Source of the DNA: Pseudodesulfovibrio sp.
Lineage (GTDB): Bacteria; Desulfobacterota; Desulfovibrionia; Desulfovibrionales; Desulfovibrionaceae
Reading direction: 5' to 3'
NCBI GenBank assembly: GCA_016342345.1
Contig: JAEINO010000039.1
Coordinates: 1 to 36,661 of the forward strand
Length of the DNA: 36,661 bases
Positions 17,539 to 25,637 of the stretch are shown in pieces (positions within the stretch are counted from its first letter, which is position 1; each line of letters begins with the position of its first letter). The notes beneath the pieces are model-generated. The model had not been told where the DNA came from. It saw only the letters and a list, made by a program, of their open reading frames with translations, and made no database searches. A program made the translations under genes and the position numbers.

Positions 17539-19200
17539 CTACTTTTCCAGAACAGCTCCGGTGGATGCCGAAGTGACGAGTTTGGCATACCGACGCAAAA
17601 ATGGAGATTTGATTTCCTTTACCACGGGCTTGAAGACCTTGCGGCGAGCTTCCAATTCGGTGTCGTCCACCAACAGTTTGATGCTCCGAGCCGGGATATC
17701 TATCTCAATCCTGTCACCGTCCCTGATCAGACCACACGGCCCCCCGGCTGCCGCTTCGGGAGAGATATGGCCGATAGCCGCTCCGCGTGTACCTCCGGAA
17801 AAACGACCGTCGGTGATAAGAGCCACGGATTCGCCAAGTCCCATGCCCGCAATGGACGAGGTCGGTGTCAGCATCTCGCGCATGCCTGGACCACCCTTGG
17901 GGCCTTCATAGAGCACGACCACAACGTCACCATGTTCAATCTTTCCGCCAAGAATGGCAGCGACACAGTCCTCTTCCGAGTTATAAACCTTGGCCGTTCC
18001 GGTTTTTTTCATCATTTCCGGGGCCACGGCGGATTGCTTCACGCAACACCCTTCTGGTGCGATGTTACCGTACAGGATGGCAATGCCGCCTTCTTCGGAA
18101 TAGGGGTTATCAATGGGGCGAACAACGTCATGGTTGGTAACATGCGCGTCCAGATCCTTCAGATTTTCACCCAAGGTCTTGCCCGTGACAGTCATGACAT
18201 CGAGATGTAACAGATCGCGCTTGACCAGTTCACTCATGACACCAGGGATACCACCGGATTCATTCAGGTCCTCCATAAAATGCGGACCCGCAGGGGAAAG
18301 CTTGCACAAGTTCGGGGTCTTCGCGCTGATTTCATTGAACATTTCAAGAGTAAGATCCAAACCAGCCTCACCGAACAGGGCAGGCAAATGCAGAGTAGTA
18401 TTGGTCGAGCACCCCAAAGCCATGTCCATGGTCACAGCATTGTGTACGGATTTTTCGGTCACGATATCGCGTGGCCTGATATTCTTCGCGAGCATTTCCA
18501 TGACCTGCATACCCGCCTGTTTTGCAAGACGAATGCGGGCGGACATGACCGCCGGTATGGTACCATTGCCGGGCAGGGCCAGACCAATGGATTCGGACAG
18601 ACAGTTCATGGAATTGGCAGTGAACATGCCAGCACAGGAACCACAGGTCGGACAGGCAGACTGTTCGAGATCCGTCAGTTCGTCTTCGGTCATGGAGCCG
18701 GCCTTGACGCGCCCCACGCCCTCGAAAACATTAATCAGGTCAGCGGTCTTCTTGCGTCCGGCCAGCATGGGACCGCCAGACACGACCACGGCCGGGATGT
18801 TCAGGCGCAGGATGGCCATGAGCATGCCGGGCACGATCTTGTCGCAATTGGGAATGCAGACGATGGCATCAAAAGGATGGGCCGAAGCCATGATCTCCAC
18901 GGAATCGGCAATGATCTCACGACTGGGCAATGACATTTTCATGCCCTCATGACTCATGGCAAGACCATCGCACACGCCAATGGCCGGGAATTCCATGGGC
19001 ACGCCACCGGCAAGACGGATGCCGTCCTTAACCGCCTTGGCAATGGTATCCAGATGAACATGACCGGGGATGATTTCGTTGGCGGCGTTACATACGCCGA
19101 TCAGGGGCCGATCCATTTCTTCCTTGGTCATGCCCGTTGCATACAACAGCGAACGGTGCGGGGCCCTTTCCAAGCCACCAGTCATTTTCTTGCTTCGCAT
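17539..19200 (-). CDS. ilvD: Dihydroxy-acid dehydratase
   Basis: 553 residues, the normal length. It dehydrates 2,3-dihydroxy-isovalerate and -methylvalerate in valine and isoleucine synthesis, using an Fe-S cluster. Cluster cysteines lie in [25 protein letters not shown] and [21 protein letters not shown]; the C-terminal signature [19 protein letters not shown] is present. ATG 19200 follows AAGGAG by 8 bases, and the in-frame extension upstream is not conserved. It stands alone with its own terminator; other ilv genes are not in the window. Confidence 0.97.
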   Translation of the reverse strand: MRSKKMTGGLERAPHRSLLYATGMTKEEMDRPLIGVCNAANEIIPGHVHLDTIAKAVKDGIRLAGGVPMEFPAIGVCDGLAMSHEGMKMSLPSREIIADSVEIMASAHPFDAIVCIPNCDKIVPGMLMAILRLNIPAVVVSGGPMLAGRKKTADLINVFEGVGRVKAGSMTEDELTDLEQSACPTCGSCAGMFTANSMNCLSESIGLALPGNGTIPAVMSARIRLAKQAGMQVMEMLAKNIRPRDIVTEKSVHNAVTMDMALGCSTNTTLHLPALFGEAGLDLTLEMFNEISAKTPNLCKLSPAGPHFMEDLNESGGIPGVMSELVKRDLLHLDVMTVTGKTLGENLKDLDAHVTNHDVVRPIDNPYSEEGGIAILYGNIAPEGCCVKQSAVAPEMMKKTGTAKVYNSEEDCVAAILGGKIEHGDVVVVLYEGPKGGPGMREMLTPTSSIAGMGLGESVALITDGRFSGGTRGAAIGHISPEAAAGGPCGLIRDGDRIEIDIPARSIKLLVDDTELEARRKVFKPVVKEIKSPFLRRYAKLVTSASTGAVLEK

Positions 19201-19477
19201 CGAGATACTCCTTGTGAACGAAATTCGGGGCACACAGTTCAAACCGGAATGGGGGTGGCTGTCAACTCATTTGGAGGAAGGGGTGAAGAAGGGCATCCAA
19301 ACCCAGGAAAAACAAATGACGATTCGAAAAGTTTTTCCCGCCATTCTTTTCATCAAAACATTCTAATACAAATTCTCTTCAAAACTGATATGCTCCCAGC
19401 AAATCATTCCGAAGGGCAACCGCTTGATTGTGCTCGCAACACCACCGGACACATCAATCATTCGCAGGAGAAAACGT

Positions 19478-20992
19478 ATGACCAATGACAAGAAAAAATT
19501 GACGACCGCCTTTGGCTGCCCTGTGGGCAATGACCTTGATTCCATCACCGCAGGGCCACGCGGCCCGGCTCTCATGCAGGATGTGCATCTTCTTGAAAAA
19601 CTCTCCCATTTTGATCGTGAACGCATCCCGGAACGGGTGGTCCATGCCAAGGGCGCAGGTGCCTACGGGTATTTCCAGGTCACGGCAGACGTGACCATGT
19701 ACACCAAAGCGGCCTTCCTCTCCAGCATTGGCAAGAAAACCGATGTATTTGCCCGTTTTTCGACGGTTGGCGGCGAAAAAGGCAGTGCCGATGCCGAACG
19801 CGATCCACGCGGATTTGCCCTCAAATTCTACACGGAAGAAGGCAATTACGACATGACCGGCAACAACACCCCGGTTTTCTTCATCCGTGATCCGCTCAAA
19901 TTCCCGGATTTCATCCACACCCAGAAACGCGACCCGGCCACCAACCTGAAAAGTGCCACCATGGCCTGGGATTTCTGGTCGCTCACACCGGAATCCATCC
20001 ATCAGGTGACCATACTCTTTTCGGATCGCGGCACCCCGGCCACCTATCGGAACATGAACGGCTATTCCAGCCACACCTATAAATGGTATAATGCCAAGGA
20101 TGACTATTTCTGGGTGCAGTATCACTTCAAGACCGATCAGGGCATCAAGAACCTGACCGGCCCGGAAGCCGCCAAAATGTGTGGCACCAACCCGGACCAT
20201 GCTACCAGCGACCTCCATGATGCCATCAAAAAAGACGATTACCCGTCATGGACACTTGAAATGCAGATTCTCAGCCCGGAACAGGCCCAGAGCTTCGGAT
20301 GGGACATCTTCGACATCACCAAGGTCTGGCCGCATTCAGAAGTGCCACCCATCACCGTGGGCAAGCTCGTGCTGAACAGGAACCCGGATAACTACTTTGC
20401 CGAGGTCGAGCAAGCCGCCTTCAACCCCAGCAATCTGGTGCCTGGAATCGGTGTTTCACCCGACAAGATGCTTCAGGGCCGACTGTTCTCATACCATGAC
20501 ACACATTTGCACCGTCTTGGACCGAACTACCACCTCATCCCGGTCAATCAGGCCAAACATGCACCGGAAAACAGCTATCAACGCGATGGAGCCATGCGTG
20601 TGGATGCCAATGGCGGCAATGGCCCGAACTACTGGCCCAACAGCGTGGGCGGCCCTCAGCCGGATGGCGTGTCCGTGGAACCGGAAATTCCACTCAAAGG
20701 CAAAGGCGGACCCCATCCTTACGGGCACAAGAACGATGATTTTGTACAACCAGGCAACCTGTACCGCCATGTCATGACCGAACAGGACCGGACCAATCTG
20801 ATCAGCAACATCGTCGGCCACATGCACGGCGTGCCCGAACCAATCCAGCTCCGGCAATGTGCCCTCTTCCATCTGGCTGACCAAGACTACGGCACCAGAG
20901 TTGCCCAAGGTCTCGGACTCGACATCAGAAAAGTCGCAAAACTCGCTGCAATGACTCAGGAAGAACGCGTGGCAGCGACACCGCTGAAATAA
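19478..20992 (+). CDS. katA: Monofunctional heme catalase (small-subunit type)
   Basis: 504 residues, complete small-subunit catalase converting hydrogen peroxide to water and oxygen. Catalytic His56 ([18 protein letters not shown]), distal Asn about 130 (TGNNTPVFF), and proximal heme-ligand Tyr339 in [18 protein letters not shown]. Start ATG 19478 behind AGGAG. An oxygen-defence enzyme in a strict anaerobe is common in Desulfovibrio but patchy. The flanking genes (ilvD, ribB) are unrelated, so this is a single-gene unit. I could not see a convincing PerR box in the 277-bp upstream gap. Confidence 0.97.
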   Translation: MTNDKKKLTTAFGCPVGNDLDSITAGPRGPALMQDVHLLEKLSHFDRERIPERVVHAKGAGAYGYFQVTADVTMYTKAAFLSSIGKKTDVFARFSTVGGEKGSADAERDPRGFALKFYTEEGNYDMTGNNTPVFFIRDPLKFPDFIHTQKRDPATNLKSATMAWDFWSLTPESIHQVTILFSDRGTPATYRNMNGYSSHTYKWYNAKDDYFWVQYHFKTDQGIKNLTGPEAAKMCGTNPDHATSDLHDAIKKDDYPSWTLEMQILSPEQAQSFGWDIFDITKVWPHSEVPPITVGKLVLNRNPDNYFAEVEQAAFNPSNLVPGIGVSPDKMLQGRLFSYHDTHLHRLGPNYHLIPVNQAKHAPENSYQRDGAMRVDANGGNGPNYWPNSVGGPQPDGVSVEPEIPLKGKGGPHPYGHKNDDFVQPGNLYRHVMTEQDRTNLISNIVGHMHGVPEPIQLRQCALFHLADQDYGTRVAQGLGLDIRKVAKLAAMTQEERVAATPLK

Positions 20993-21010
20993 TTCCACCG
21001 GCGAAAAAAA

Positions 21011-21038
21011 GCCCCTACCCGTTTATATGGGTAGGGGC
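21011..21038. terminator. Bidirectional terminator between katA and ribB
   Basis: Stem GCCCCTACCC / GGGTAGGGGC with an A7 run on the left (T run for the minus-strand ribB transcript). The genes are convergent; the right side (CTTGAAAAAG) is weaker for katA. Confidence 0.85.
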
Positions 21039-21085
21039 CTTGAAAAAGACATGTCAGTTCTGTCGATTGTCAGTTGTCACCAGAA

Positions 21086-21739
21086 CTAGGCAGCAACCTG
21101 CTCTTTCTCTTTTCTGTAGGCAATAATATCATCCACCGTACACACGGGCATACCATGCTTCTTGGCCAAGGCCACAATCTCGGGCAAGCGTGCCATTGTG
21201 CCATCGGAATTGGTCACCTCGCACAAGACTCCACACGGCTCAAAACCGGCCATGCGGGCCATGTCCACGGAGGCTTCGGTATGCCCACCGCGATCAAGAA
21301 CACCGCCGGAACAAGCACGCAACGGGAAGACATGACCAGGACTGGCGAGATCGGAAGGTTTGGCTCCCGTGGCAATCGCGGCCTTGACTGTGGCAACCCG
21401 ATCGGCAGCCGACACACCGGTGGTCACTCCCTCGGCAGCTTCAATGGTGATGGTAAAAGCCGTTTGATATTGGCTGGAATTTTCCTCGACCATCATGGGC
21501 AATCCGAGAGAACGAACCTTCTCTTCCGTCAAACACAGGCAGACAATGCCGCTGCACTCGCGAATAAGCATCGCCATCTGCTCGTCGGTGAGGGTTTCTG
21601 CAGCAAAGATGAGATCACCTTCGTTTTCACGGTCTTCGTTGTCAGTGACCAGGATGCCCTGGCCTTCACGAAGGGCCGCAAGTGCTTTCTCGACCCGCGA
21701 AATGGGATCTCCGAACTGATTGAGTAGAGACTGATTCAT
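21086..21739 (-). CDS. ribB: 3,4-dihydroxy-2-butanone 4-phosphate synthase
   Basis: 217 residues, exactly the length of the stand-alone gammaproteobacterial enzyme and without the RibA (GTP cyclohydrolase II) half. It converts ribulose 5-phosphate to the four-carbon riboflavin precursor. Motifs: [16 protein letters not shown] (Mg-binding acidic loop), [50 protein letters not shown] 21739 gives the family N-terminus [12 protein letters not shown]; the ATG directly before it (21742) is also possible behind AAGGAG. It is controlled by the FMN riboswitch in its leader. Confidence 0.96.
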   Translation of the reverse strand: MNQSLLNQFGDPISRVEKALAALREGQGILVTDNEDRENEGDLIFAAETLTDEQMAMLIRECSGIVCLCLTEEKVRSLGLPMMVEENSSQYQTAFTITIEAAEGVTTGVSAADRVATVKAAIATGAKPSDLASPGHVFPLRACSGGVLDRGGHTEASVDMARMAGFEPCGVLCEVTNSDGTMARLPEIVALAKKHGMPVCTVDDIIAYRKEKEQVAA

Positions 21740-21865
21740 CATGAATCTCCTTGAAGAGTATGAATGAATCAGGGCGCAAAGACAGACAGTCGCATGCAAA
21801 AAATACATGCTGTTGCACACGCTCACGAAGCACGAAAACGTGCAGTGACAAATGCAGACTGTCCT

Positions 21866-22006
21866 ATTCTCTTCCATCCGGACTATTACCGTCGGCCCCG
21901 GAATCACACCGGGTCTGCTGACCCTCTCCACATGGAGAAGCGCTCGCGGGCTTTCTGGAAAGACCAGATTTACCGCCGGTGGGGACTTCCACCCCGCCCT
22001 GAGAAC
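21866..22006 (-). ncRNA. FMN riboswitch (RFN element) controlling ribB
   Basis: Read on the minus strand it contains all RFN hallmark segments in order: AGGGCGGGGTGGAAGTCCCC, ACCGGCGGTAAAT, AGCCCGCGAGC, GGTCAGCAGACCCGGTG, ATTCCGGGGCCGACGGT and TAGTCCGGATGGAAGAGAA. It lies about 125 bases before the ribB start. FMN binding should turn off ribB; whether by termination or start-site blocking is not clear. Confidence 0.97.
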
Positions 22007-22017
22007 AAGTGAGCAAC

Positions 22018-22045
22018 TAGTTATGCATATTCAAACCGTTGTCAA
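22018..22045 (-). promoter_or_regulatory. Sigma70-type promoter of the ribB transcript
   Basis: Minus strand TTGACA (22040-22045), 16-base spacer, TAACTA (22018-22023). Transcription would begin just before the FMN riboswitch. Confidence 0.65.
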
Positions 22046-22245
22046 CTTTTTCCGTTCATTTTCCTGACATGTCCAACTGAATCCGCGTGTCATTTTCGAA
22101 TTTTTCAAAAAAATTTAAATAAAAATACAGCATCATAAACCTGATCAATACTGTTTTTCCCACGCAATGACGGGCTCGAATAGCAACCACCAAACACCAA
22201 GAGCTTTTTCAAGAGTCACCCATCCCACTTGCCCCACTGAAATTT

Positions 22246-22267
22246 ATGGGGTAAGCCAATTCCCCAT
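22246..22267 (+). promoter_or_regulatory. Hairpin covering the hypA start codon
   Basis: ATGGGG (22246-22251) can pair with CCCCAT (22262-22267) across a 10-base loop. This buries the first two bases of the hypA ATG and the only purine-rich stretch upstream. It may limit translation; inferred from base pairing only. Confidence 0.4.
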
Positions 22268-22622
22268 GCACGAAATGTCCATAGTACAATCTATCCTAGG
22301 CATCCTCAAAGAGGAAATGGTCAAACACGATGGCCATAAGCTCAAAAAAGTGGTTATCAAGAACGGCGCACTGGCCGGCCTTGTAACCGAATCCCTCACG
22401 TTCTCATGGGAAGCACTTATTCCCGGCGGTCCTTTTGAGGGGGCAGAGCTTGAAGTCATCGAAATCCCCATAAAAGTGGCCTGCGGCGAATGCGGCGAAG
22501 AATTTTGGCCGGAGCATACCAAGTGCATGCCCTGCCCAAAATGCGAAGCCCTGCTCGGCCACACCGTTCTTCAAGGAAAGGAAATGCTCATCGACTCCAT
22601 TGAGATTGATGACGCTGAGTAA
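22266..22622 (+). CDS. hypA: Hydrogenase nickel incorporation protein HypA
   Basis: 118 residues. The nickel-binding N-terminus MHEMSIV fixes the start at ATG 22266, because His2 is the nickel ligand. A zinc site of two CxxC pairs (Cys73/76 in ACGECG, Cys90/93 in MPCPKCE) follows. It delivers nickel with HypB to [NiFe] hydrogenase precursors. hypB follows after a 16-base gap, one operon. No hydrogenase structural genes or hypCDEF lie in the window. The ribosome site is poor and lies in a hairpin. Confidence 0.95.
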   Translation: MHEMSIVQSILGILKEEMVKHDGHKLKKVVIKNGALAGLVTESLTFSWEALIPGGPFEGAELEVIEIPIKVACGECGEEFWPEHTKCMPCPKCEALLGHTVLQGKEMLIDSIEIDDAE

Positions 22623-22638
22623 AATACAAGGAGTCAGT

Positions 22639-23298
22639 ATGTCCAAAGAAATCACTATTGTACGAAAGGTTCTTGAAGCGAATGACCGACTCGCCGAAGA
22701 ATTGAAAAACAAATTCAGAGTCAAGAAAATCCTGTGCCTGAACCTGATGAGCTCTCCGGGCGCGGGCAAGACGACCCTGCTTGAACGTACCCTGACCGAC
22801 CTCAAGGACGAGTTCAAGATGGCCGTCATTGAAGGCGACCTCCAGACCGACAACGATGCTCAGCGCGTGGCGGCAACCGGTGCACAGGCTGTACAAATCA
22901 ACACCGAGGGCGGCTGTCATCTCGATTCCGGCATGGTTCTCGATGCCCTCAAATCCATTGATACTGAAGGCCTGGACATTCTGTTCGTCGAAAACGTCGG
23001 CAATCTGGTCTGCCCGGCAGAATTTGATGTCGGCGAAGACTACAAGGTCACGTTGCTGTCCGTTGCCGAAGGTGACGACAAACCTGAAAAATATCCCTTC
23101 ATGTTCCATATCTCCTCGGTCATGCTGCTCAACAAGACAGACCTGCTGCCTTACGTGGACTTTGACATGAAAAAAGCCACCGGCCATGCCAAGAAGCTTA
23201 ATGCGGACATTGAGATATTCCCCATCTCCGCCCGCACTGGCGAAAACATGGAAGATTGGTACAAATGGTTGCGCGAAAAACGCGCTGCCAAACTCTAG
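22639..23298 (+). CDS. hypB: Hydrogenase nickel incorporation GTPase HypB
   Basis: 219 residues, SIMIBI-class GTPase. P-loop SSPGAGKTT (38-46), EGDLQTDNDAQR, metal-site GGCHLDSGM (Cys93/His94), ENVGNLVCPAEFD and NKTD. It lacks the N-terminal CxxCGC nickel site and the His-rich stretch of some HypBs, so it is the short form without metal storage. Start ATG 22639 behind AAGGAG. The stop TAG at 23296-23298 lies within a CTAG that forms one flank of the mobile element inserted directly after the gene. Confidence 0.96.
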   Translation: MSKEITIVRKVLEANDRLAEELKNKFRVKKILCLNLMSSPGAGKTTLLERTLTDLKDEFKMAVIEGDLQTDNDAQRVAATGAQAVQINTEGGCHLDSGMVLDALKSIDTEGLDILFVENVGNLVCPAEFDVGEDYKVTLLSVAEGDDKPEKYPFMFHISSVMLLNKTDLLPYVDFDMKKATGHAKKLNADIEIFPISARTGENMEDWYKWLREKRAAKL

Positions 23299-23451
23299 GG
23301 AAACGCTGATTAATTCAATCTTCAGGAGGTGCTGTAGAATTGTTCGCTGGCAAGGCACGCAAAAAAGTCAAGGCTGACGAGTGCTTCCTGCACGCTAGGG
23401 TTTGATTTTTTTTGCAGCAACGAAGCCAGAGGGCAAGTATGCAGTGATTCC
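23299..23451. mobile_element. MITE-like element, type A, copy 2 (inserted at the hypB stop codon)
   Basis: 153 bp, inverted ends GGAAACGCTG and CAGTGATTCC, flanked by direct repeats CTAG at 23295-23298 and 23452-23455. It shares the GCTGATTAATTCAAT left end and the core (GCAAGGC, GGCTGACGAGTGC, tip GTGC-ttcct-GCAC, GCAGCAACGAAGCCAG) with the copy at 9181-9332. No coding capacity. Confidence 0.82.
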
Positions 23452-23477
23452 CTAGGCATCACACCTCAAGAATTCGC

Positions 23478-23508
23478 AGCCCCCTCAAGCCACAGGCAAG
23501 AGGGGGCT
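23478..23508 (+). terminator. Terminator of the hypA-hypB operon
   Basis: 9-bp perfect stem AGCCCCCTC / GAGGGGGCT followed by TTTCATTAT. Because of the inserted element it lies about 180 bases past the hypB stop. Confidence 0.85.
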
Positions 23509-23589
23509 TTTCATTATCAAACAATCATTTTCAAAACAAAGGGACTTTATCCCATTGGCATGCACACACGTCCGGAGTAAGGTCGCTTC

Positions 23590-24927
23590 ATGTCATTTCC
23601 CAAGAACCTGCCACTTGAAGACGTATTCGCATCAATCGCTGATGGCCTGTTCACCGTGGATGCCAACTGGAACGTCACCTATTTCAACGAGGCCGCCCAA
23701 CGCATAACCGGAATCCCGGCTGACGAGGCACTTGGCTGCAAATGCTGGGATGTGTTCCGCTCCAGCCTGTGTGATGGTCATTGTGCCATCCGGCAGTGCG
23801 TTGAAAAAAGTGAACGAATTGTCAACAAGTCCATCTTCATCGTCCGTTCGGATGGCACCAAACTGCCCATTTCCATCTCAGCCTCGCCGCTCATGAACAG
23901 CAACGGCAAAGTGGTGGGAGGTGTCGAAACATTCCGGGACCTGAGCGAAATCCACATCATGCGCAAGAAAGTCGAAAATCTTTGTCGCTTCGAGGATATC
24001 GTTGGTCGCAGTCCGGCATTGGACAAAATCTTTCGGATACTGCCACAGATCAGCCAAAGCGAGGCGACCACCCTCCTGCTCGGCCAGACAGGAACTGGCA
24101 AGGAACTTTTTGCCCGCGCAATCCACAATCTGAGTCCGCGCAAAAACAAACCATTCATTGCTGTCAATTGCGGAGCACTCCCCGACAACCTGCTGGAATC
24201 AGAACTCTTCGGTTACAAGGCCGGAGCATTTACTGATGCCCGAACCGACAAACCGGGCCGGTTCCTATTGGCAGATGGCGGCACGGTCTTTCTCGACGAA
24301 ATCGGCGACCTGCCCACGAAACTCCAGGTCAAGCTTCTGCGCTTCCTTCAGGAAAAGACATACGAACCTCTCGGCGGGGTGGAAGAAATCCAAGCGGATG
24401 TTCGCATCGTGGCCGCCACAAATCGAGACCTTAAACAACACGTGGCAGATGGATTCTTCCGACAGGACCTCTTCTACCGCCTCAACGTGGTTACCCTCCT
24501 ACTGCCATCCCTGACCGAACGACGCGAAGACATCCCGCTCCTGATCGATCATTTCGTAAAAGAGTTCAACGCAATCCAGGGCAAGACAATCGAAGGCGTC
24601 AGTGAAGACGTCCTTCACATCCTCATGCACCATGAATTTCCGGGCAATATCCGAGAGCTGGAAAACATTCTTGAATATGCCTTCATTCTCTGCCCGTCCG
24701 GCTTCATCCAGGCCGAGAATCTTCCAGAGTATCTCCACCCCTCGGGCGGCTACAAACGAACCGGGACTGACGCCCTGCGTGGCACCATGGAGCAAATCAA
24801 ATGCCGCGCTGCCCATCATGCCCTCCAGCGCAACAACGGCAAAAAAATGGCCACGTGCCGCGAGCTTGGAATTTCCAAGGACACTCTTCGCAAAATGCTT
24901 AATCGAGGCTCGGGGGAGGGCGATTAA
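23590..24927 (+). CDS. Sigma54-dependent transcriptional activator (PAS-AAA-HTH)
   Basis: 445 residues. The N-terminal PAS domain (about 8-120) carries five Cys in a short span (Cys50, 52, 61, 65, 70), possibly a redox or metal site. The AAA+ domain (about 135-360) has Walker A GQTGTGKE (165-172), the sigma54-contact loop as GAFTDA (212-217; GAFTGA is the consensus) and Walker B GTVFLDEIGD. A C-terminal Fis-like HTH (CRELGISKDTLRKML) follows. Directly downstream lie a palindrome and a sigma54 promoter in front of NifX-like and Mrp genes. This matches the ORP (orange protein) gene cluster of Desulfovibrio, where a regulator of this type (DVU2106 in D. vulgaris) controls the operon. Confidence 0.93.
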   Translation: MSFPKNLPLEDVFASIADGLFTVDANWNVTYFNEAAQRITGIPADEALGCKCWDVFRSSLCDGHCAIRQCVEKSERIVNKSIFIVRSDGTKLPISISASPLMNSNGKVVGGVETFRDLSEIHIMRKKVENLCRFEDIVGRSPALDKIFRILPQISQSEATTLLLGQTGTGKELFARAIHNLSPRKNKPFIAVNCGALPDNLLESELFGYKAGAFTDARTDKPGRFLLADGGTVFLDEIGDLPTKLQVKLLRFLQEKTYEPLGGVEEIQADVRIVAATNRDLKQHVADGFFRQDLFYRLNVVTLLLPSLTERREDIPLLIDHFVKEFNAIQGKTIEGVSEDVLHILMHHEFPGNIRELENILEYAFILCPSGFIQAENLPEYLHPSGGYKRTGTDALRGTMEQIKCRAAHHALQRNNGKKMATCRELGISKDTLRKMLNRGSGEGD

Positions 24928-24949
24928 TTAGCCTTCCAACAATTTTTTT

Positions 24950-24966
24950 GGGCTAATAATTAGCCC
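24950..24966. promoter_or_regulatory. Perfect palindrome, candidate activator binding site
   Basis: GGGCTAAT-A-ATTAGCCC, with a related half site AATTAGCC at about 24926-24933. It lies 52 bases upstream of the sigma54 promoter, where an enhancer-binding protein site is expected. Read from sequence; the link to the upstream regulator is inferred from position. Confidence 0.7.
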
Positions 24967-25017
24967 ATCATGCCTGGACTGATACCGTAAACACCTGCAC
25001 ATAAAGGGTTATTTTTT

Positions 25018-25034
25018 TGGCACGTTCCATGCTT
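25018..25034 (+). promoter_or_regulatory. Sigma54 (-24/-12) promoter
   Basis: TGGCACGTTCCATGCTT matches the consensus TGGCACG-N4-TTGCW closely, with GG and GC exactly 12 bases apart. The transcript would start near 25044, before the NifX-like gene at 25079. Confidence 0.88.
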
Positions 25035-25078
25035 AATCATTGTAACCGGTTGAGGTTCTGCCGGACTGGAGCTGAAGA

Positions 25079-25525
25079 ATGAACTCTGATCCCACCACGC
25101 TTGTATGTTTGGCGTGTTACAAGGACCGACTGGCGTCTGTCTGTGAAAACGCAGACGAATATAAGCTTTTTGAAATACGTGATGAAAAAATTTACCCCGC
25201 AGGCCTCCTATCCCTTCCCTCAAAGGACCCTATGGACAGGACATCCGCCATATTGGCCTGCGGGGTACCTTTTTTACTCTGCGGCGCAATCTGCGCCCAC
25301 ACGCAAATCCTACTCGAAACAGGTGGCATAAACGTCATCCCCTGGCTGACCGGCTCCACCGAAGAAATTCTGAAGGCATTTACCACCAACTCCTTTGAGT
25401 CCTTGCGTATGCCCGGATGTCGCGCCCACGGAAACAAGCAACACAGAGCCGGCAAAGGACAAAACAGGTGCCGTAAAAACAACCAGCATCCTGACAAAAC
25501 CCTACCACCAGACTCTGCAATTTGA
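25079..25525 (+). CDS. NifX/NifB C-domain-like protein of an ORP-type operon
   Basis: 148 residues. Residues about 5-110 follow the dinitrogenase iron-molybdenum cofactor domain pattern (VCLACYKDRLASVCENADEY, AILACGVPFLLCGAICAHTQ, ETGGINVIPWLTGSTEEIL). The basic tail begins MPGCRAHG. Proteins of this fold carry metal-sulfur clusters; the Desulfovibrio orange protein holds a Mo-Cu-sulfide cluster. Which member of the D. vulgaris orp operons it matches cannot be fixed by eye. It is rich in Cys. ATG 25079 follows GGAG. First gene behind the sigma54 promoter and co-directional with the Mrp gene. Confidence 0.75.
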   Translation: MNSDPTTLVCLACYKDRLASVCENADEYKLFEIRDEKIYPAGLLSLPSKDPMDRTSAILACGVPFLLCGAICAHTQILLETGGINVIPWLTGSTEEILKAFTTNSFESLRMPGCRAHGNKQHRAGKGQNRCRKNNQHPDKTLPPDSAI

Positions 25526-25556
25526 CTTTTTCAAGACCATGATTATTTGTGATTGA

Positions 25557-25581
25557 CCGTCCGCAATTCGGATTCGGACGG
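25557..25581 (+). promoter_or_regulatory. Intercistronic hairpin between the NifX-like and Mrp genes
   Basis: CCGTCCG / CGGACGG stem with an 11-base loop and no T run. It could be a processing or stability element that sets unequal expression of the two genes. Confidence 0.4.
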
Positions 25582-25637
25582 AGTCCATGTAACACCGATA
25601 AAAGCGGTCTCAGGCCGCCATTTTTTTGGAGAATACC

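Noticed and set aside
19201-19477. PerR-type operator before katA
   Set aside because: Only weak AT-rich partial matches; no convincing dyad.
8417-23455. CRISPR array as an explanation for the repeated palindromes
   Set aside because: The four copies are dispersed singly over 15 kb, vary in sequence, and have no regular spacers or cas genes.
23550-23575. Sigma54 promoter before the activator gene (TGGCATG near 23556)
   Set aside because: No GC at the -12 position relative to the GG.
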